Positions 33,061 to 42,263 of a stretch of DNA of 64,000 nucleotides are shown here, one piece after another; the stretch's first letter is position 1; the number at the start of each line of letters is the position of its first letter. Below the pieces are notes generated by a model. It saw only the letters and a program-made list of their open reading frames with translations, ran no database searches and was not told where the DNA came from. The DNA lies in contig NZ_CP120997.1 of assembly GCF_030719295.1 (NCBI RefSeq), forward strand, positions 4,096,501-4,160,500. Reading direction: 5' to 3'. Origin of the DNA: Streptomyces sp. Mut1 (GTDB taxonomy: Bacteria > Actinomycetota > Actinomycetes > Streptomycetales > Streptomycetaceae). The position numbers and the translations under genes are program-made.

Positions 33061-33155
33061 GGGCGTCAGCCCCTCACGTGGCGCTATCTGACTGAACTCC
33101 CCCAGGGCCGGAAGGCAGCAAGGGTAGGTTGGCTCTGGCGGGTGCGTGGGGGGCC
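33061..33155 (+). ncRNA. ffs: Signal recognition particle 4.5S RNA
   Basis: The conserved SRP domain IV sequence CCCAGGGCCGGAAGGCAGCAA is present around 33101-33121. The flanking strands GTCAGCC...GGCTCTGGC and GCCCCTCACGTG...GCGTGGGGGGC can pair into the long hairpin of the small bacterial SRP RNA. It lies just upstream of dnaX, as in other Streptomyces that I recall. The ends are approximate. Confidence 0.88.
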
Positions 33156-33227
33156 CTTGCGTGCCCGGGGGCCGGTGGTGGCCCGGGGCGGGGCCGGTTG
33201 TCAGTCCGCCCCGATAACCTCGTAGGT

Positions 33228-35420
33228 GTGTCGTCCCTTGCGCTGTACCGCCGCTACCGCCCCGAGTCATTCGCCGAGGTCATCGGTCAGGAGCATGTCA
33301 CTGACCCGCTCCAGCAGGCCTTGCGGAACAACCGGGTCAATCACGCGTACCTGTTCAGCGGCCCGCGAGGCTGCGGCAAGACGACCAGTGCGCGCATCCT
33401 GGCCCGCTGTCTGAACTGCGAGCAGGGGCCCACGCCCACGCCCTGCGGGGAGTGCCAGTCCTGCCAGGACCTGGCGCGCAACGGGCCGGGGTCGATCGAC
33501 GTGATCGAGATCGACGCCGCTTCGCACGGTGGTGTGGACGACGCCCGTGATCTGCGGGAGAAGGCGTTCTTCGGGCCGGCGTCGAGTCGTTACAAGATCT
33601 ACATCATCGACGAGGCCCACATGGTGACCTCGGCGGGGTTCAACGCCCTGCTGAAGGTGGTCGAGGAGCCGCCGGAGCACCTGAAGTTCATCTTCGCGAC
33701 CACCGAGCCCGAGAAGGTCATCGGCACCATCCGGTCGCGTACCCACCACTATCCGTTCCGGCTCGTGCCGCCGGGGACGCTGCGCGACTACCTCGCCGAG
33801 GTGTGCGGCAGGGAGAACAGCCACGTCGACGACGGGGTCCTGCCGCTCGTCGTGCGGGCCGGTGCCGGTTCCGTGCGTGACTCGATGTCCGTCATGGACC
33901 AGTTGCTCGCCGGCGCGGGCGACGAGGGTGTGACGTACGCCATGGCGACGTCACTGCTCGGTTATACGGACGGCTCGCTGCTCGACTCGGTCGTGGACGC
34001 CTTCGCGGCGGGCGACGGGGCCGCGGCCTTCGAGGTCGTGGACCGGGTCATCGAGGGCGGAAACGACCCGCGCCGGTTCGTCGCCGACCTGCTGGAGCGG
34101 CTGCGCGACCTGGTGATCCTGGCGGCCGTGCCGGACGCCGGTGAGAAGGGTCTTATCGACGCGCCGGCCGATGTCGTGGAGCGGATGCAGGCCCAGGCGT
34201 CCGTGTTCGGGGCCGCCGAGCTGAGCCGCGCGGCCGATCTGGTCAACGAGGGGCTTACGGAGATGCGTGGCGCCACCTCGCCGCGCCTCCAGGTCGAGCT
34301 CATCTGCGCCCGGGTGCTGCTGCCCGCCGCCTTCGACGACGAGCGCTCCCTCCAGGCCCGGCTCGACCGGCTGGAGCGGGGCGCCTCCTTCGCCACGACC
34401 GGCCCCGGGCCCGCCATGGGCTACGTCCCCGGGCCCGAGGCCCTCGCCCACGCCCCGGCCGCCCCGCAGCCGGCCCCGCACAGCCCCGCCCCGCAGCCGG
34501 ACGCCGGGTCGGGGCCCGCCGTCGCGCGTGCCGCGGTCCGGGGGGACGCGCCCCCGCCGGCCGCCCCGCCCGCCCAGCAGACACCGCCGCCCGCCGCCCC
34601 GCCCCAGGCCCCGCCCGCCGAGGCGCCCGCCGCCGGTCAGCGGCCCGGTGCCTGGCCCGCCGCGGCCGCCGCCCCCGAGCAGGGGCGCCGTCCCGGAGGC
34701 TGGCCCACGGCCTCCACCCCCGGCCGGGCGGCCGCCCCGCAGAGCACCCCCGCGGCCCCTGCCGCGCCCGCTGCCCCCGTGCCGGGCCCGGCAGCCGCTG
34801 AGCCCGCCCCGGGCATGACGCAGGGCGCCGGTCAGGTGCGCAACATGTGGCCCGACATCCTGGAGGCGGTCAAGAACCGCCGACGTTTCACGTGGATCCT
34901 TCTCAGTCAGAACGCCCAGGTCACCGGATTCGACGGCAGCACCCTGCAGATCGGCTTCCTCAACGCCGGTGCCCGCGACAACTTCGCGAGCAGCGGCAGC
35001 GAGGAGGTCCTGAAGCAGGCGCTGGTCGAGCGGTTCAACGCCCAGTGGAAGATCGAGGCGATCGTCGACCCGTCCGGGGGCGCCGGACAGCCCTCGCAGG
35101 CGCAGTCCGGCGGCCAGCGTCCGTACACCCCGCCGCCCGCCCCGCCTCGCCCCGCAGCGCCCGCGCCGCAGGCGTACGAGTCACGGCCCGCCTCCGCACC
35201 GGCCCCCGCCCCTGCCCCGCAGCAGCCGAGCGGCGGAGGGTCACAGGCCGGGCCCCCGCCCGCGTCGTACGCCGCCCCCGAGGCGCCCATGCCGGTCGCC
35301 CCCGAGGACGACATCCCTGAGGCCGACGACCCGGACCTCGTCGACTCCGCGCTCTCCGGGCACGAGCTGATCGTCCGCGAGCTGGGCGCCACCGTCGTGG
35401 AGGAGTTCACCAATGAGTAG
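33228..35420 (+). CDS. dnaX: DNA polymerase III subunit gamma/tau
   Basis: This protein is about 730 residues. The N-terminal clamp-loader AAA+ domain has LYRRYRPESFAEVIGQ, Walker A GPRGCGKTT near residue 43, a zinc cluster (CLNC...CGECQSC), IIDEAHM (Walker B) and a sensor ATTEPEK. A Pro/Ala-rich linker from about 395 to 535 follows, and then a conserved C-terminal domain (MWPDILEAVKNRRRFTWILL) ahead of a second Pro-rich tail. GTG 33228 (VSSLALYRRY) is the usual family start. It loads the beta clamp at the replication fork. Confidence 0.96.
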   Translation: MSSLALYRRYRPESFAEVIGQEHVTDPLQQALRNNRVNHAYLFSGPRGCGKTTSARILARCLNCEQGPTPTPCGECQSCQDLARNGPGSIDVIEIDAASHGGVDDARDLREKAFFGPASSRYKIYIIDEAHMVTSAGFNALLKVVEEPPEHLKFIFATTEPEKVIGTIRSRTHHYPFRLVPPGTLRDYLAEVCGRENSHVDDGVLPLVVRAGAGSVRDSMSVMDQLLAGAGDEGVTYAMATSLLGYTDGSLLDSVVDAFAAGDGAAAFEVVDRVIEGGNDPRRFVADLLERLRDLVILAAVPDAGEKGLIDAPADVVERMQAQASVFGAAELSRAADLVNEGLTEMRGATSPRLQVELICARVLLPAAFDDERSLQARLDRLERGASFATTGPGPAMGYVPGPEALAHAPAAPQPAPHSPAPQPDAGSGPAVARAAVRGDAPPPAAPPAQQTPPPAAPPQAPPAEAPAAGQRPGAWPAAAAAPEQGRRPGGWPTASTPGRAAAPQSTPAAPAAPAAPVPGPAAAEPAPGMTQGAGQVRNMWPDILEAVKNRRRFTWILLSQNAQVTGFDGSTLQIGFLNAGARDNFASSGSEEVLKQALVERFNAQWKIEAIVDPSGGAGQPSQAQSGGQRPYTPPPAPPRPAAPAPQAYESRPASAPAPAPAPQQPSGGGSQAGPPPASYAAPEAPMPVAPEDDIPEADDPDLVDSALSGHELIVRELGATVVEEFTNE

Positions 35421-35466
35421 CGCCAATGATTAGCGCCCACGAGTAGCGCCCACCAGTAGCGCCGAG
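35415..35466 (+). repeat. Four 13-bp repeats with TAG in every frame after dnaX
   Basis: Four head-to-tail 13-bp units (GAGTAGCGCCCAC type) begin at the dnaX stop. Because 13 is not a multiple of three, the TAG in each unit (35418, 35431, 35444, 35457) falls in all three frames in turn. The remainder of the gap to 35579 holds nothing else I can name. Confidence 0.85.
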
Positions 35467-35579
35467 GCGCGGCGCCGGACGGCCGGGCGCCAAGCGGCGA
35501 GGGGTGCACCGCCCCGCCCCCGTGTCCACGGATCGGCGCTCGTCAAGGGCGCCGCGCCCCGGCGGCTAGGCTGCACCCC

Positions 35580-36857
35580 GTGAAGGTCCTCGTCATCGGC
35601 GGCGGCGCCCGCGAACACGCCCTGTGCCGCTCTCTGTCCCTCGACCCCGACGTCACCGCTCTGTACTGCGCCCCCGGCAACGCCGGCATCGCAGAGGTGG
35701 CCGAACTGCACCCGGTCGACGCCCTCGACGGCGCTGCCGTCGCGCGCCTCGCCACCGAGCTGGGCGCCGGGCTGGTGGTCGTCGGCCCCGAGGCACCGCT
35801 CGTCGCCGGGGTCGCCGACGCGGTGCGCGCCGCGGGAATCCCGTGCTTCGGCCCGTCCGGCGCGGCCGCCCAGCTGGAGGGGTCCAAGGCGTTCGCCAAG
35901 GACGTCATGGCCGGGGCGGGCGTACCGACCGCCCGCAGCTACGTGTGCACCACGCCCGCCGAGATCGACACCGCGCTCGACGCGTTCGGCGCCCCCTACG
36001 TGGTCAAGGACGACGGTCTGGCCGCCGGTAAGGGCGTCGTCGTCACCGATGACGTCGAGGCGGCCCGCGCCCACGCGCTGGCCTGCGACCGGGTGGTCAT
36101 CGAGGAGTTCCTCGACGGCCCCGAGGTGAGCCTCTTCGCGATCACCGACGGCACCACCGTGCTGCCGCTCCAGCCCGCCCAGGACTTCAAGCGCGCCCTC
36201 GACGGCGACGAGGGCCCGAACACCGGCGGCATGGGCGCGTACAGCCCCCTGCCGTGGGCGGACCCGAAGCTGGTCGAGGAGGTCATGCAGTCCGTCCTCC
36301 AGCCGACCGTGGACGAGCTGCGCCGGCGCGGTACGCCGTTCTCGGGGCTGCTGTACGCGGGCCTCGCGATCACCTCGCGCGGGGTCCGGGTCATCGAGTT
36401 CAACGCCAGGTTCGGCGACCCGGAGACCCAGGTGGTCCTGGCGCGTCTGCGGACGCCGCTGGCCGGAGTGCTGCTGGGGGCCGCCAACGGCACCCTGGAC
36501 GCGCTGCCGCCGCTGAAGTGGCGCGACGACGCCGCCGTCACCGTCGTGATCGCCTCGCACAACTACCCGGGCACCCCGCGCACGGGTGACCCCATCGAGG
36601 GGCTGGACGCGGTCGCGGAGCAGGATGCCCCGCACGCGTACGTACTGCACGCCGGGACCCGGCTCGACGGCGACACGGTCGTCAGCGCGGGCGGGCGGGT
36701 GCTCTCCGTGACGGCGACGGCGGACGACCTCGCGGGCGCCCGTGAGCGTGCCTACGCGGCGGCGGCCAGGATCCGGCTCGACGGTTCCCAGCTCCGTACG
36801 GACATCGCGAAGAAGGCCGCGGAGGACGCCCGGACGGGGCAGCCCACACAGGCCTGA
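35580..36857 (+). CDS. purD: Phosphoribosylamine-glycine ligase
   Basis: This 425-residue ATP-grasp enzyme makes GAR in the second step of purine synthesis. It opens with [14 protein letters not shown] and contains [30 protein letters not shown] and ARFGDPETQ, all PurD hallmarks. GTG 35580 gives the standard N-terminus. It is separate from the other pur genes but in the same chromosomal region. Confidence 0.97.
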   Translation: MKVLVIGGGAREHALCRSLSLDPDVTALYCAPGNAGIAEVAELHPVDALDGAAVARLATELGAGLVVVGPEAPLVAGVADAVRAAGIPCFGPSGAAAQLEGSKAFAKDVMAGAGVPTARSYVCTTPAEIDTALDAFGAPYVVKDDGLAAGKGVVVTDDVEAARAHALACDRVVIEEFLDGPEVSLFAITDGTTVLPLQPAQDFKRALDGDEGPNTGGMGAYSPLPWADPKLVEEVMQSVLQPTVDELRRRGTPFSGLLYAGLAITSRGVRVIEFNARFGDPETQVVLARLRTPLAGVLLGAANGTLDALPPLKWRDDAAVTVVIASHNYPGTPRTGDPIEGLDAVAEQDAPHAYVLHAGTRLDGDTVVSAGGRVLSVTATADDLAGARERAYAAAARIRLDGSQLRTDIAKKAAEDARTGQPTQA

Positions 36858-37088
36858 TCCGAACGAAAACCCCTACCCCTCCGACCCCCTCTCACGTCGG
36901 CACCTTTGCCCAAAGCCATTCCATCGGGTGACGGCTGAGCCATCCGGATGACGCCCGTCGAACCCCCAACTAGGGTGCGGCGCAAGCGTTCCGGCACTTG
37001 GCCCACCGGCATTGCGATGTCGGTGGCGGGTGCCACAGTGGGGGAGTGAGCAACGCCGCCGTGGGGGCAGAGGGGGTGAAGTCCGGCC

Positions 37089-38777
37089 GTGTCAGGTACC
37101 GGTACAGGTGAGGAGCTGGGTGCGCGGGCAGCGCGTGTCCGGGCCCGCGCCCTGCTGCGCATCCGCGGCAGGGCGACAGCGGTCGCCGTGCTGCCCGCAG
37201 CACTGGCCGTGGTCCTGTTCGCCGCGGGCGCCCAGGGCTTCGCCGACGGCAGCGGCTGGGCCGCGGCGCGCTGGGCCGTGGCCGGCTGCGCGATCGTCGT
37301 CCTGCTGATCGCGGCGGCCGTCGCGACCGCGGTCGTACGGGCGAAGCCGGCGGTCAGCCCGACCGTCCCGCTCGGCGAGACGGCCGCCCCCGATCTCTAC
37401 CGGCTGGTCCACGACCTGGCGGACCGGCTCGGGGTGCCCGCGCCCTCGGCCATAGCGCTCACGCCCGACTGCGACAGCTGGCTGGAGGACCGCAGCCATC
37501 CGTCGGCCGGTGGCTCCGCCCGGCGCGCGCAGGCGGCCCCCGTGCTGGTCATCGGCTCCCCGTTCCTGTGGTGGATGCGGGTCGCCGAGCTGCGCGCGGT
37601 GCTCGCCCCGGTCGTGGCGGGCACCAGTTCCTCCGCCCACCCCGACATAGCCGCCGCCCGGCGCTTCGTGCGGGGCCTCGACGGGGCGGTCGCCGACGCC
37701 TCCGTCCCCGCCCGGGGCCCGGTGCGCAGGGCGCTGCGGCTGCCGCGCGCCTTCGTCGGGCGGATCGCCCGGATACTGCTGCGCAGCTGCCGCGGGCACG
37801 CGACGGAGATGGAGAGGGGCGTCGCCGCCGCCGCGTCGACGCGCGCCCAGGCGGTGGACTACGGGCTGCGGATCGTCGCCCAGGAGCAGGTCGGCCTCGC
37901 CTACGCCGGCTGGGACCGGCTGCTCACCCGCGTCGCGCTGCCCGCCTGGCGGATGGGCCGCTGGCCCTCGCAGCTGGACGCGGGCGTCGTCTCCGCCCTC
38001 ACCGAGCTCTCCCGCCGCGACCGGCTGGCCGAGGGATACGCCTCCCGGCTCGGCGAGCGTCCCGCCTGCGACCTGCTGGAGGAGCCGGGAGCGGCCGACG
38101 AGGCGGCATCCCTGCTGGCGGCCCGCCTCTTTCACGGCGGGCCCGCCGAGACGGGCCCCGACTGGGCCCCGGTGGACTGGCAGCAGTATCCGGACGAGGT
38201 GGTCGACCGGAAGTGGCGCTCGGAGGCGGCGCGGCTGCACCGCGTGCTGGACGCCATGGGCGTTCCGCCCGCCGCGGCCCTCGGCGGGGTGCCGACGCTG
38301 GCGCGCGTCGTGGAGCACCTGGAGACCGGGGAGCACGGCGGCGAGGAGCTGGCGGCCGGGATCAGCGCGGCGGTGGCCCGCGAGGAGGCCGAGGCTCAGG
38401 AGCGGGTCCCGGACGCGGCTCCCGGCTCCGCGCAGGCGGGCGGCTCCGCGGGTTCCGCTTCCGGCTCCGGCGACGACGTACTGGCCCTGTGGGGGCCCGA
38501 TCCGCTGCCCCTCTTCCCGCTTCAGCCGCCCCGTACGGGCACCGATCTGCTCGCCGATCACGTCGCGGCGATGGTCTGCTGCGCCGCCGTGGACACGGCC
38601 GGTGCGGCGCCCGGTCTCGACTGGCTCGACGGACCCACGCTGCTGGTCGACGGCGAACGCCGGGCGGATCTCGGCAGCCCGGTCCTCAGCCTGATCGAGG
38701 ACGGCGACGCCGGCCCGCTGCGTACCTGGCTCGCCTCGGTCGGTGTACGCACCGACAAACCGGTGCGTCTGGGCTGA
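37089..38777 (+). CDS. Conserved hypothetical membrane protein
   Basis: This 562-residue protein has two hydrophobic helices near residues 32-55 and 62-85, then a long soluble part. The soluble part includes APDLYRLVHDLADRLGVPAP, recalling the region before the active site of M48 peptidases, but no HEXXH motif is seen. The C-terminal third is rich in acidic and Gly/Ser/Ala stretches. Its position after purD is conserved in Streptomyces from memory. Function unknown. Confidence 0.7.
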   Translation: MSGTGTGEELGARAARVRARALLRIRGRATAVAVLPAALAVVLFAAGAQGFADGSGWAAARWAVAGCAIVVLLIAAAVATAVVRAKPAVSPTVPLGETAAPDLYRLVHDLADRLGVPAPSAIALTPDCDSWLEDRSHPSAGGSARRAQAAPVLVIGSPFLWWMRVAELRAVLAPVVAGTSSSAHPDIAAARRFVRGLDGAVADASVPARGPVRRALRLPRAFVGRIARILLRSCRGHATEMERGVAAAASTRAQAVDYGLRIVAQEQVGLAYAGWDRLLTRVALPAWRMGRWPSQLDAGVVSALTELSRRDRLAEGYASRLGERPACDLLEEPGAADEAASLLAARLFHGGPAETGPDWAPVDWQQYPDEVVDRKWRSEAARLHRVLDAMGVPPAAALGGVPTLARVVEHLETGEHGGEELAAGISAAVAREEAEAQERVPDAAPGSAQAGGSAGSASGSGDDVLALWGPDPLPLFPLQPPRTGTDLLADHVAAMVCCAAVDTAGAAPGLDWLDGPTLLVDGERRADLGSPVLSLIEDGDAGPLRTWLASVGVRTDKPVRLG

Positions 38778-38793
38778 AACGGGCGTCCGAAAA

Positions 38794-38826
38794 GAGACCT
38801 CGCAACGGACGTCCGAAAGAGGTCTC
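38794..38826. repeat. Inverted repeat in the gap after the membrane protein
   Basis: GAGACCTC at 38794-38801 pairs with GAGGTCTC at 38819-38826, and CGTCCGAAA occurs twice around it. It could be a weak terminator. The rest of the 227-bp gap should contain the promoter for the next gene. Confidence 0.4.
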
Positions 38827-39004
38827 ACCGGCAGGGTGGGACGGCCGAAGTGGCCGAGAACAAGTTCATAACCGGAGCAACAGGTTCCGTTCACGTCAAT
38901 TCGCGACGAACGGTGACGGAGTGCGTGCGTTATGTGATGTGCTGGGGAACGGCGCTGACAGTCGGCGCATCACTGTTGATCCGGGGGCCTGAGGGAGGGG
39001 GAGC

Positions 39005-40471
39005 GTGATGGGGGCGGAACAGATCCGTCGGTGGGAATCGGGTGCCCTGGCGCATGCCGTGACCGATCCTTTCGGCCAGGGGCCGCTGCCCTGGCTGCGC
39101 GGCAGTGAGAACTACTTCGACGACACCGGCCAGGTCGTCCCCTGGTACGCGGACCCCACGCTGCCCCGTGGTTCCACCGACGGCGGCACGCGTACCGCCG
39201 ACGACGTGCGCCGGCAGATCAAGGGCTTCGCCTCCACCGGAGCGGCCGCCCCCGGAGAGGCGATCGACTTCCACATCACGGTGGACCCGCCCCAGCAGTT
39301 CACCGTGGACGTCTACCGGATCGGCCACTACGGCGGCGACGGCGCGGCCAAGATCACCACAAGCCCGCGCCTGTCCGGCATCGTTCAGCCGCCGCCCCTC
39401 ACCGCCGACCGCACCGTCTCCTGCCACCACTGGTGGCAGTCCTGGCGGCTCCAGATCCCGTCCTACTGGTCGATCGGCGCGTACGTCGCCGTGCTCACCA
39501 CGCTCGACGGCCACCGGTCGCACATCCCGTTCACCGTCCGCGACGACCACCCGGCCGACCTGCTGCTGGTCCTCCCGGACATCACGTGGCAGGCGTACAA
39601 CCTCTACCCGGAGGACGGCCGGACCGGCGCCAGTCTCTACCACGCGTGGGACGAGGAGGGCCGGCTGCTGGGGGAGGAGGACGCGGCGGTCACCGTCTCC
39701 TTCGACCGCCCCTACGCGGGCGCGGGCCTCCCGCTGCACGTCGGACACGCCTACGACTTCATCCGCTGGGCCGAGCGCTACGGCTACGACCTCGCCTACG
39801 CCGACACCCGCGACCTGCACGCGGGCCGGGTCGACCCCACGCGCTACCGGGGCCTGGTCTTCCCCGGCCACGACGAGTACTGGTCGGTGCCCATGCGCCG
39901 CACCGCCGAGCGTGCCCGCGACAACGGCACCTCGCTGGTCTACCTCTCCGCCAACACCATGTACTGGCAGGTCAGCCTCGGGCCTTCGGCGTCCGGCGTC
40001 CCGGACCGGCTGCTCACCTGCCGCAAGCGCCGCGGCCCCGGCAAGCCCGCCCTCTGGCGCGAGATCGACCGTCCCGAACAGCAGCTGCTCGGCATCCAGT
40101 ACGCGGGCCGGGTGCCAGAACCGCACCCGCTCGTCGTGCGGAACGCGGAGCACTGGCTGTGGGACGCGACCGGCGCCGGTGAGGGCGACGAGATCGACGG
40201 CCTGGTCGCGGGCGAGGCCGACCGCTACTTCCCGCGCACCACGCTGCCCGAGCACGACAACCGCATCCTGCTCGCCCACTCCCCGTACCAGGACAGCGAG
40301 GGGGCGACGCGCCACCAGGAGACGTCCCTGTACCGGGCCCCGTCCGGCGCACTCGTCTTCGCCTCCGGCACCTTCGCCTGGTCGCCGGCCCTGGACCGCC
40401 CCGGCCATGTGGACCCCCGCATCCAGCGGGCCACCGCCAACCTCCTCGACCGCATCTGCAAGCGCGCCTGA
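39005..40471 (+). CDS. N,N-dimethylformamidase large-subunit-like protein
   Basis: This protein is about 488 residues and resembles the large-subunit domain of N,N-dimethylformamidase. Segments include VDVYRIGHYGGDGA, LLLVLPDITWQAYN, FPGHDEYWS and LVYLSANTMYWQV, which in that family lie around an iron site and a glutamine-amidotransferase-like fold. GTG 39005 or ATG 39008 may be used behind GAGGGAGGGGGA. Its substrate in Streptomyces is not known. It lies between purD and purC. Confidence 0.78.
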   Translation: MMGAEQIRRWESGALAHAVTDPFGQGPLPWLRGSENYFDDTGQVVPWYADPTLPRGSTDGGTRTADDVRRQIKGFASTGAAAPGEAIDFHITVDPPQQFTVDVYRIGHYGGDGAAKITTSPRLSGIVQPPPLTADRTVSCHHWWQSWRLQIPSYWSIGAYVAVLTTLDGHRSHIPFTVRDDHPADLLLVLPDITWQAYNLYPEDGRTGASLYHAWDEEGRLLGEEDAAVTVSFDRPYAGAGLPLHVGHAYDFIRWAERYGYDLAYADTRDLHAGRVDPTRYRGLVFPGHDEYWSVPMRRTAERARDNGTSLVYLSANTMYWQVSLGPSASGVPDRLLTCRKRRGPGKPALWREIDRPEQQLLGIQYAGRVPEPHPLVVRNAEHWLWDATGAGEGDEIDGLVAGEADRYFPRTTLPEHDNRILLAHSPYQDSEGATRHQETSLYRAPSGALVFASGTFAWSPALDRPGHVDPRIQRATANLLDRICKRA

Positions 40472-40586
40472 ACCACGGACTCCCCACCCGCTCCCGGGGC
40501 GTCCGGTCCGGCACCCCTCCGCAGCCGTCCGCACCCGGATACGGGACAATCGGAACGGTTCCTGGAACAACCTACGCGGAGGCAGC

Positions 40587-41501
40587 GTGTCCGGATTTGT
40601 AGAAAAGCCCGAGCCCGTGCAGGTACCGGGACTCACCCACCTGCACACCGGCAAGGTGCGCGACCTGTACCGGAACGAGGCCGGTGACCTCGTCATGGTC
40701 GCCAGCGACCGGATGTCCGCCTACGACTGGGTGCTGCCGACCGAGATCCCGGACAAGGGCCGTGTCCTGACCCGCCTCTCGATGTGGTGGTTCGACCAGC
40801 TCGCCGACCTCGTGCCCAACCACGTCCTGTCGACCGAGGTGCCCGCCGGGGCCCCCGACGACTGGGCCGGCCGCACCATGATCTGCAAGTCGCTGCGGAT
40901 GGTCCCGGTCGAGTGCGTGGCCCGCGGCTACCTGACGGGCTCCGGCCTCACCGAGTACAACGAGTCCCGCACGGTCTGCGGCCTCGCCCTCCCCGACGGC
41001 CTCGTGGACGGCTCCGAGCTCCCGGGCGCCATCTTCACCCCCGCCACCAAGGCGGCCGTCGGTGACCACGACGAGAACGTGAGCTACGAGGAGGTGGCCC
41101 ACCAGGTCGGCACCGAGACGGCCGCCCTGCTGCGCCGGACGACCCTGGACGTCTACGGCCGGGCCCGCGACATCGCACGCGAGCGCGGGATCATCCTCGC
41201 GGACACCAAGTTCGAGTTCGGCTTCGCGCCCACCGCCGACGGCGGCGAGGAACTGATCATCGCCGACGAGGTGCTGACCCCGGACTCCTCCCGCTTCTGG
41301 CCTGCCGCCTCCTGGGAGCCGGGCCACGCCCAGCCGTCGTACGACAAGCAGTTCGTACGCGACTGGCTGACCTCGCCGGCCTCCGGCTGGGACCGCGGGA
41401 GCGAGCAGCCCCCGCCGGCGCTGCCCCAGGAGATCGTGGACGCGACCCGCGCCAAGTACATCGAGGCGTACGAACTCCTCACCGGCACGCCCTGGAAGTA
41501 G
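40587..41501 (+). CDS. purC: Phosphoribosylaminoimidazole-succinocarboxamide synthase
   Basis: This 304-residue enzyme couples aspartate to CAIR in purine synthesis. It has HTGKVRDLY near residue 20, ASDRMSAYDWVLPT, VECVARGYLTGSG and LADTKFEFG, all typical of SAICAR synthetase. The GTG at 40587 follows GCGGAGG with good spacing. A hairpin terminator follows directly. Confidence 0.97.
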   Translation: MSGFVEKPEPVQVPGLTHLHTGKVRDLYRNEAGDLVMVASDRMSAYDWVLPTEIPDKGRVLTRLSMWWFDQLADLVPNHVLSTEVPAGAPDDWAGRTMICKSLRMVPVECVARGYLTGSGLTEYNESRTVCGLALPDGLVDGSELPGAIFTPATKAAVGDHDENVSYEEVAHQVGTETAALLRRTTLDVYGRARDIARERGIILADTKFEFGFAPTADGGEELIIADEVLTPDSSRFWPAASWEPGHAQPSYDKQFVRDWLTSPASGWDRGSEQPPPALPQEIVDATRAKYIEAYELLTGTPWK

Positions 41502-41514
41502 CCCCCGCACACGA

Positions 41515-41546
41515 AGAAGCCCCCGGCCGAAAGGCCGGGGGCTTCT
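41515..41546. terminator. Bidirectional terminator after purC
   Basis: AGAAGCCCCCGGCC, a GAAA loop and GGCCGGGGGCTTCT form a perfect 14-bp stem, placed between purC (+) and the 3' end of tRNA-Gly (-). It can serve both. Confidence 0.9.
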
Positions 41547-41556
41547 TGCTGAACAG

Positions 41557-41629
41557 AGCGGACGACCAGGTTCGAACTGGCGACCTCAACCTTGGCAAGG
41601 TTGCGCTCTACCAACTGAGCTACGTCCGC
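41557..41629 (-). tRNA. tRNA-Gly(GCC), first copy
   Basis: The 73-nt cloverleaf has acceptor GCGGACG paired with CGTCCGC, anticodon GCC in a TTGCCAA loop, and T loop GTTCGAACC. It is identical to the copy at 45812-45884. Confidence 0.96.
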
Positions 41630-41651
41630 AAGCGCCGAAGCGCGAGGACTA

Positions 41652-42263
41652 CTATACCCAACCCCGCTCCCGCGCGAGACGCACCGCCGCATGGCGGTTC
41701 TCCGCCCCGAGCTTCGAGGCCGCCGCCGAGAGGTAGTTGCGCACGGTCCCCTGCGACAGCGACGCCCGGTCGGCGATCTCCGAGACGGGCGCCCCGTCCG
41801 CCGCCAGCTCCAGCACCTCGGTCTCGCGCACGGTCAGCGGGGAGTCCCCCGCGGAGATCGCGTCCGCCGCCAACTCCGGGTCCACATAACGGTTTCCGGC
41901 GTGCACGGTACGGATGATCCCGGCCAGCTGGCGGGCGCTCACCGTCTTCGGCACGAACGCCCGCACCCCCGCCGCGAGCGCCCGCTTGAGGTGCCCGGGA
42001 CGGCCGTGACTGGTCACGATCATCGTCCGGCAGTCCGGCAGCTCGGCCCGCAGCGATGTGGCTACGCTCACACCGTCCGCCCCCGGCATGTCCAGGTCCA
42101 GCACCGCCACATCGGGGCGGTGCGCGCGGGCCATGGCGAGCGCCTCCGGGCCCGTCGCCGCCTCCGCGACCACCACGAGGTCGTCCTCCAGCGCGAGGAG
42201 GGCGGCGAGCGCGCCCCGGATCAGATGCTCGTCGTCGGCGAGCAGCACCCGTACCGCGGTCAT
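41652..42263 (-). CDS. NarL/LuxR-family response regulator
   Basis: This 203-residue protein has a receiver domain with LLADDEHLIR and the phospho-acceptor in VAVLDLDMPG. A LuxR-type helix-turn-helix follows (LTVRETEVLELAADGAPVSEIA). It overlaps the sensor kinase gene by four bases. It is likely to control the ABC exporter encoded just upstream on the same strand, as in DesK/DesR-like sets. Confidence 0.92.
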   Translation of the reverse strand: MTAVRVLLADDEHLIRGALAALLALEDDLVVVAEAATGPEALAMARAHRPDVAVLDLDMPGADGVSVATSLRAELPDCRTMIVTSHGRPGHLKRALAAGVRAFVPKTVSARQLAGIIRTVHAGNRYVDPELAADAISAGDSPLTVRETEVLELAADGAPVSEIADRASLSQGTVRNYLSAAASKLGAENRHAAVRLARERGWV

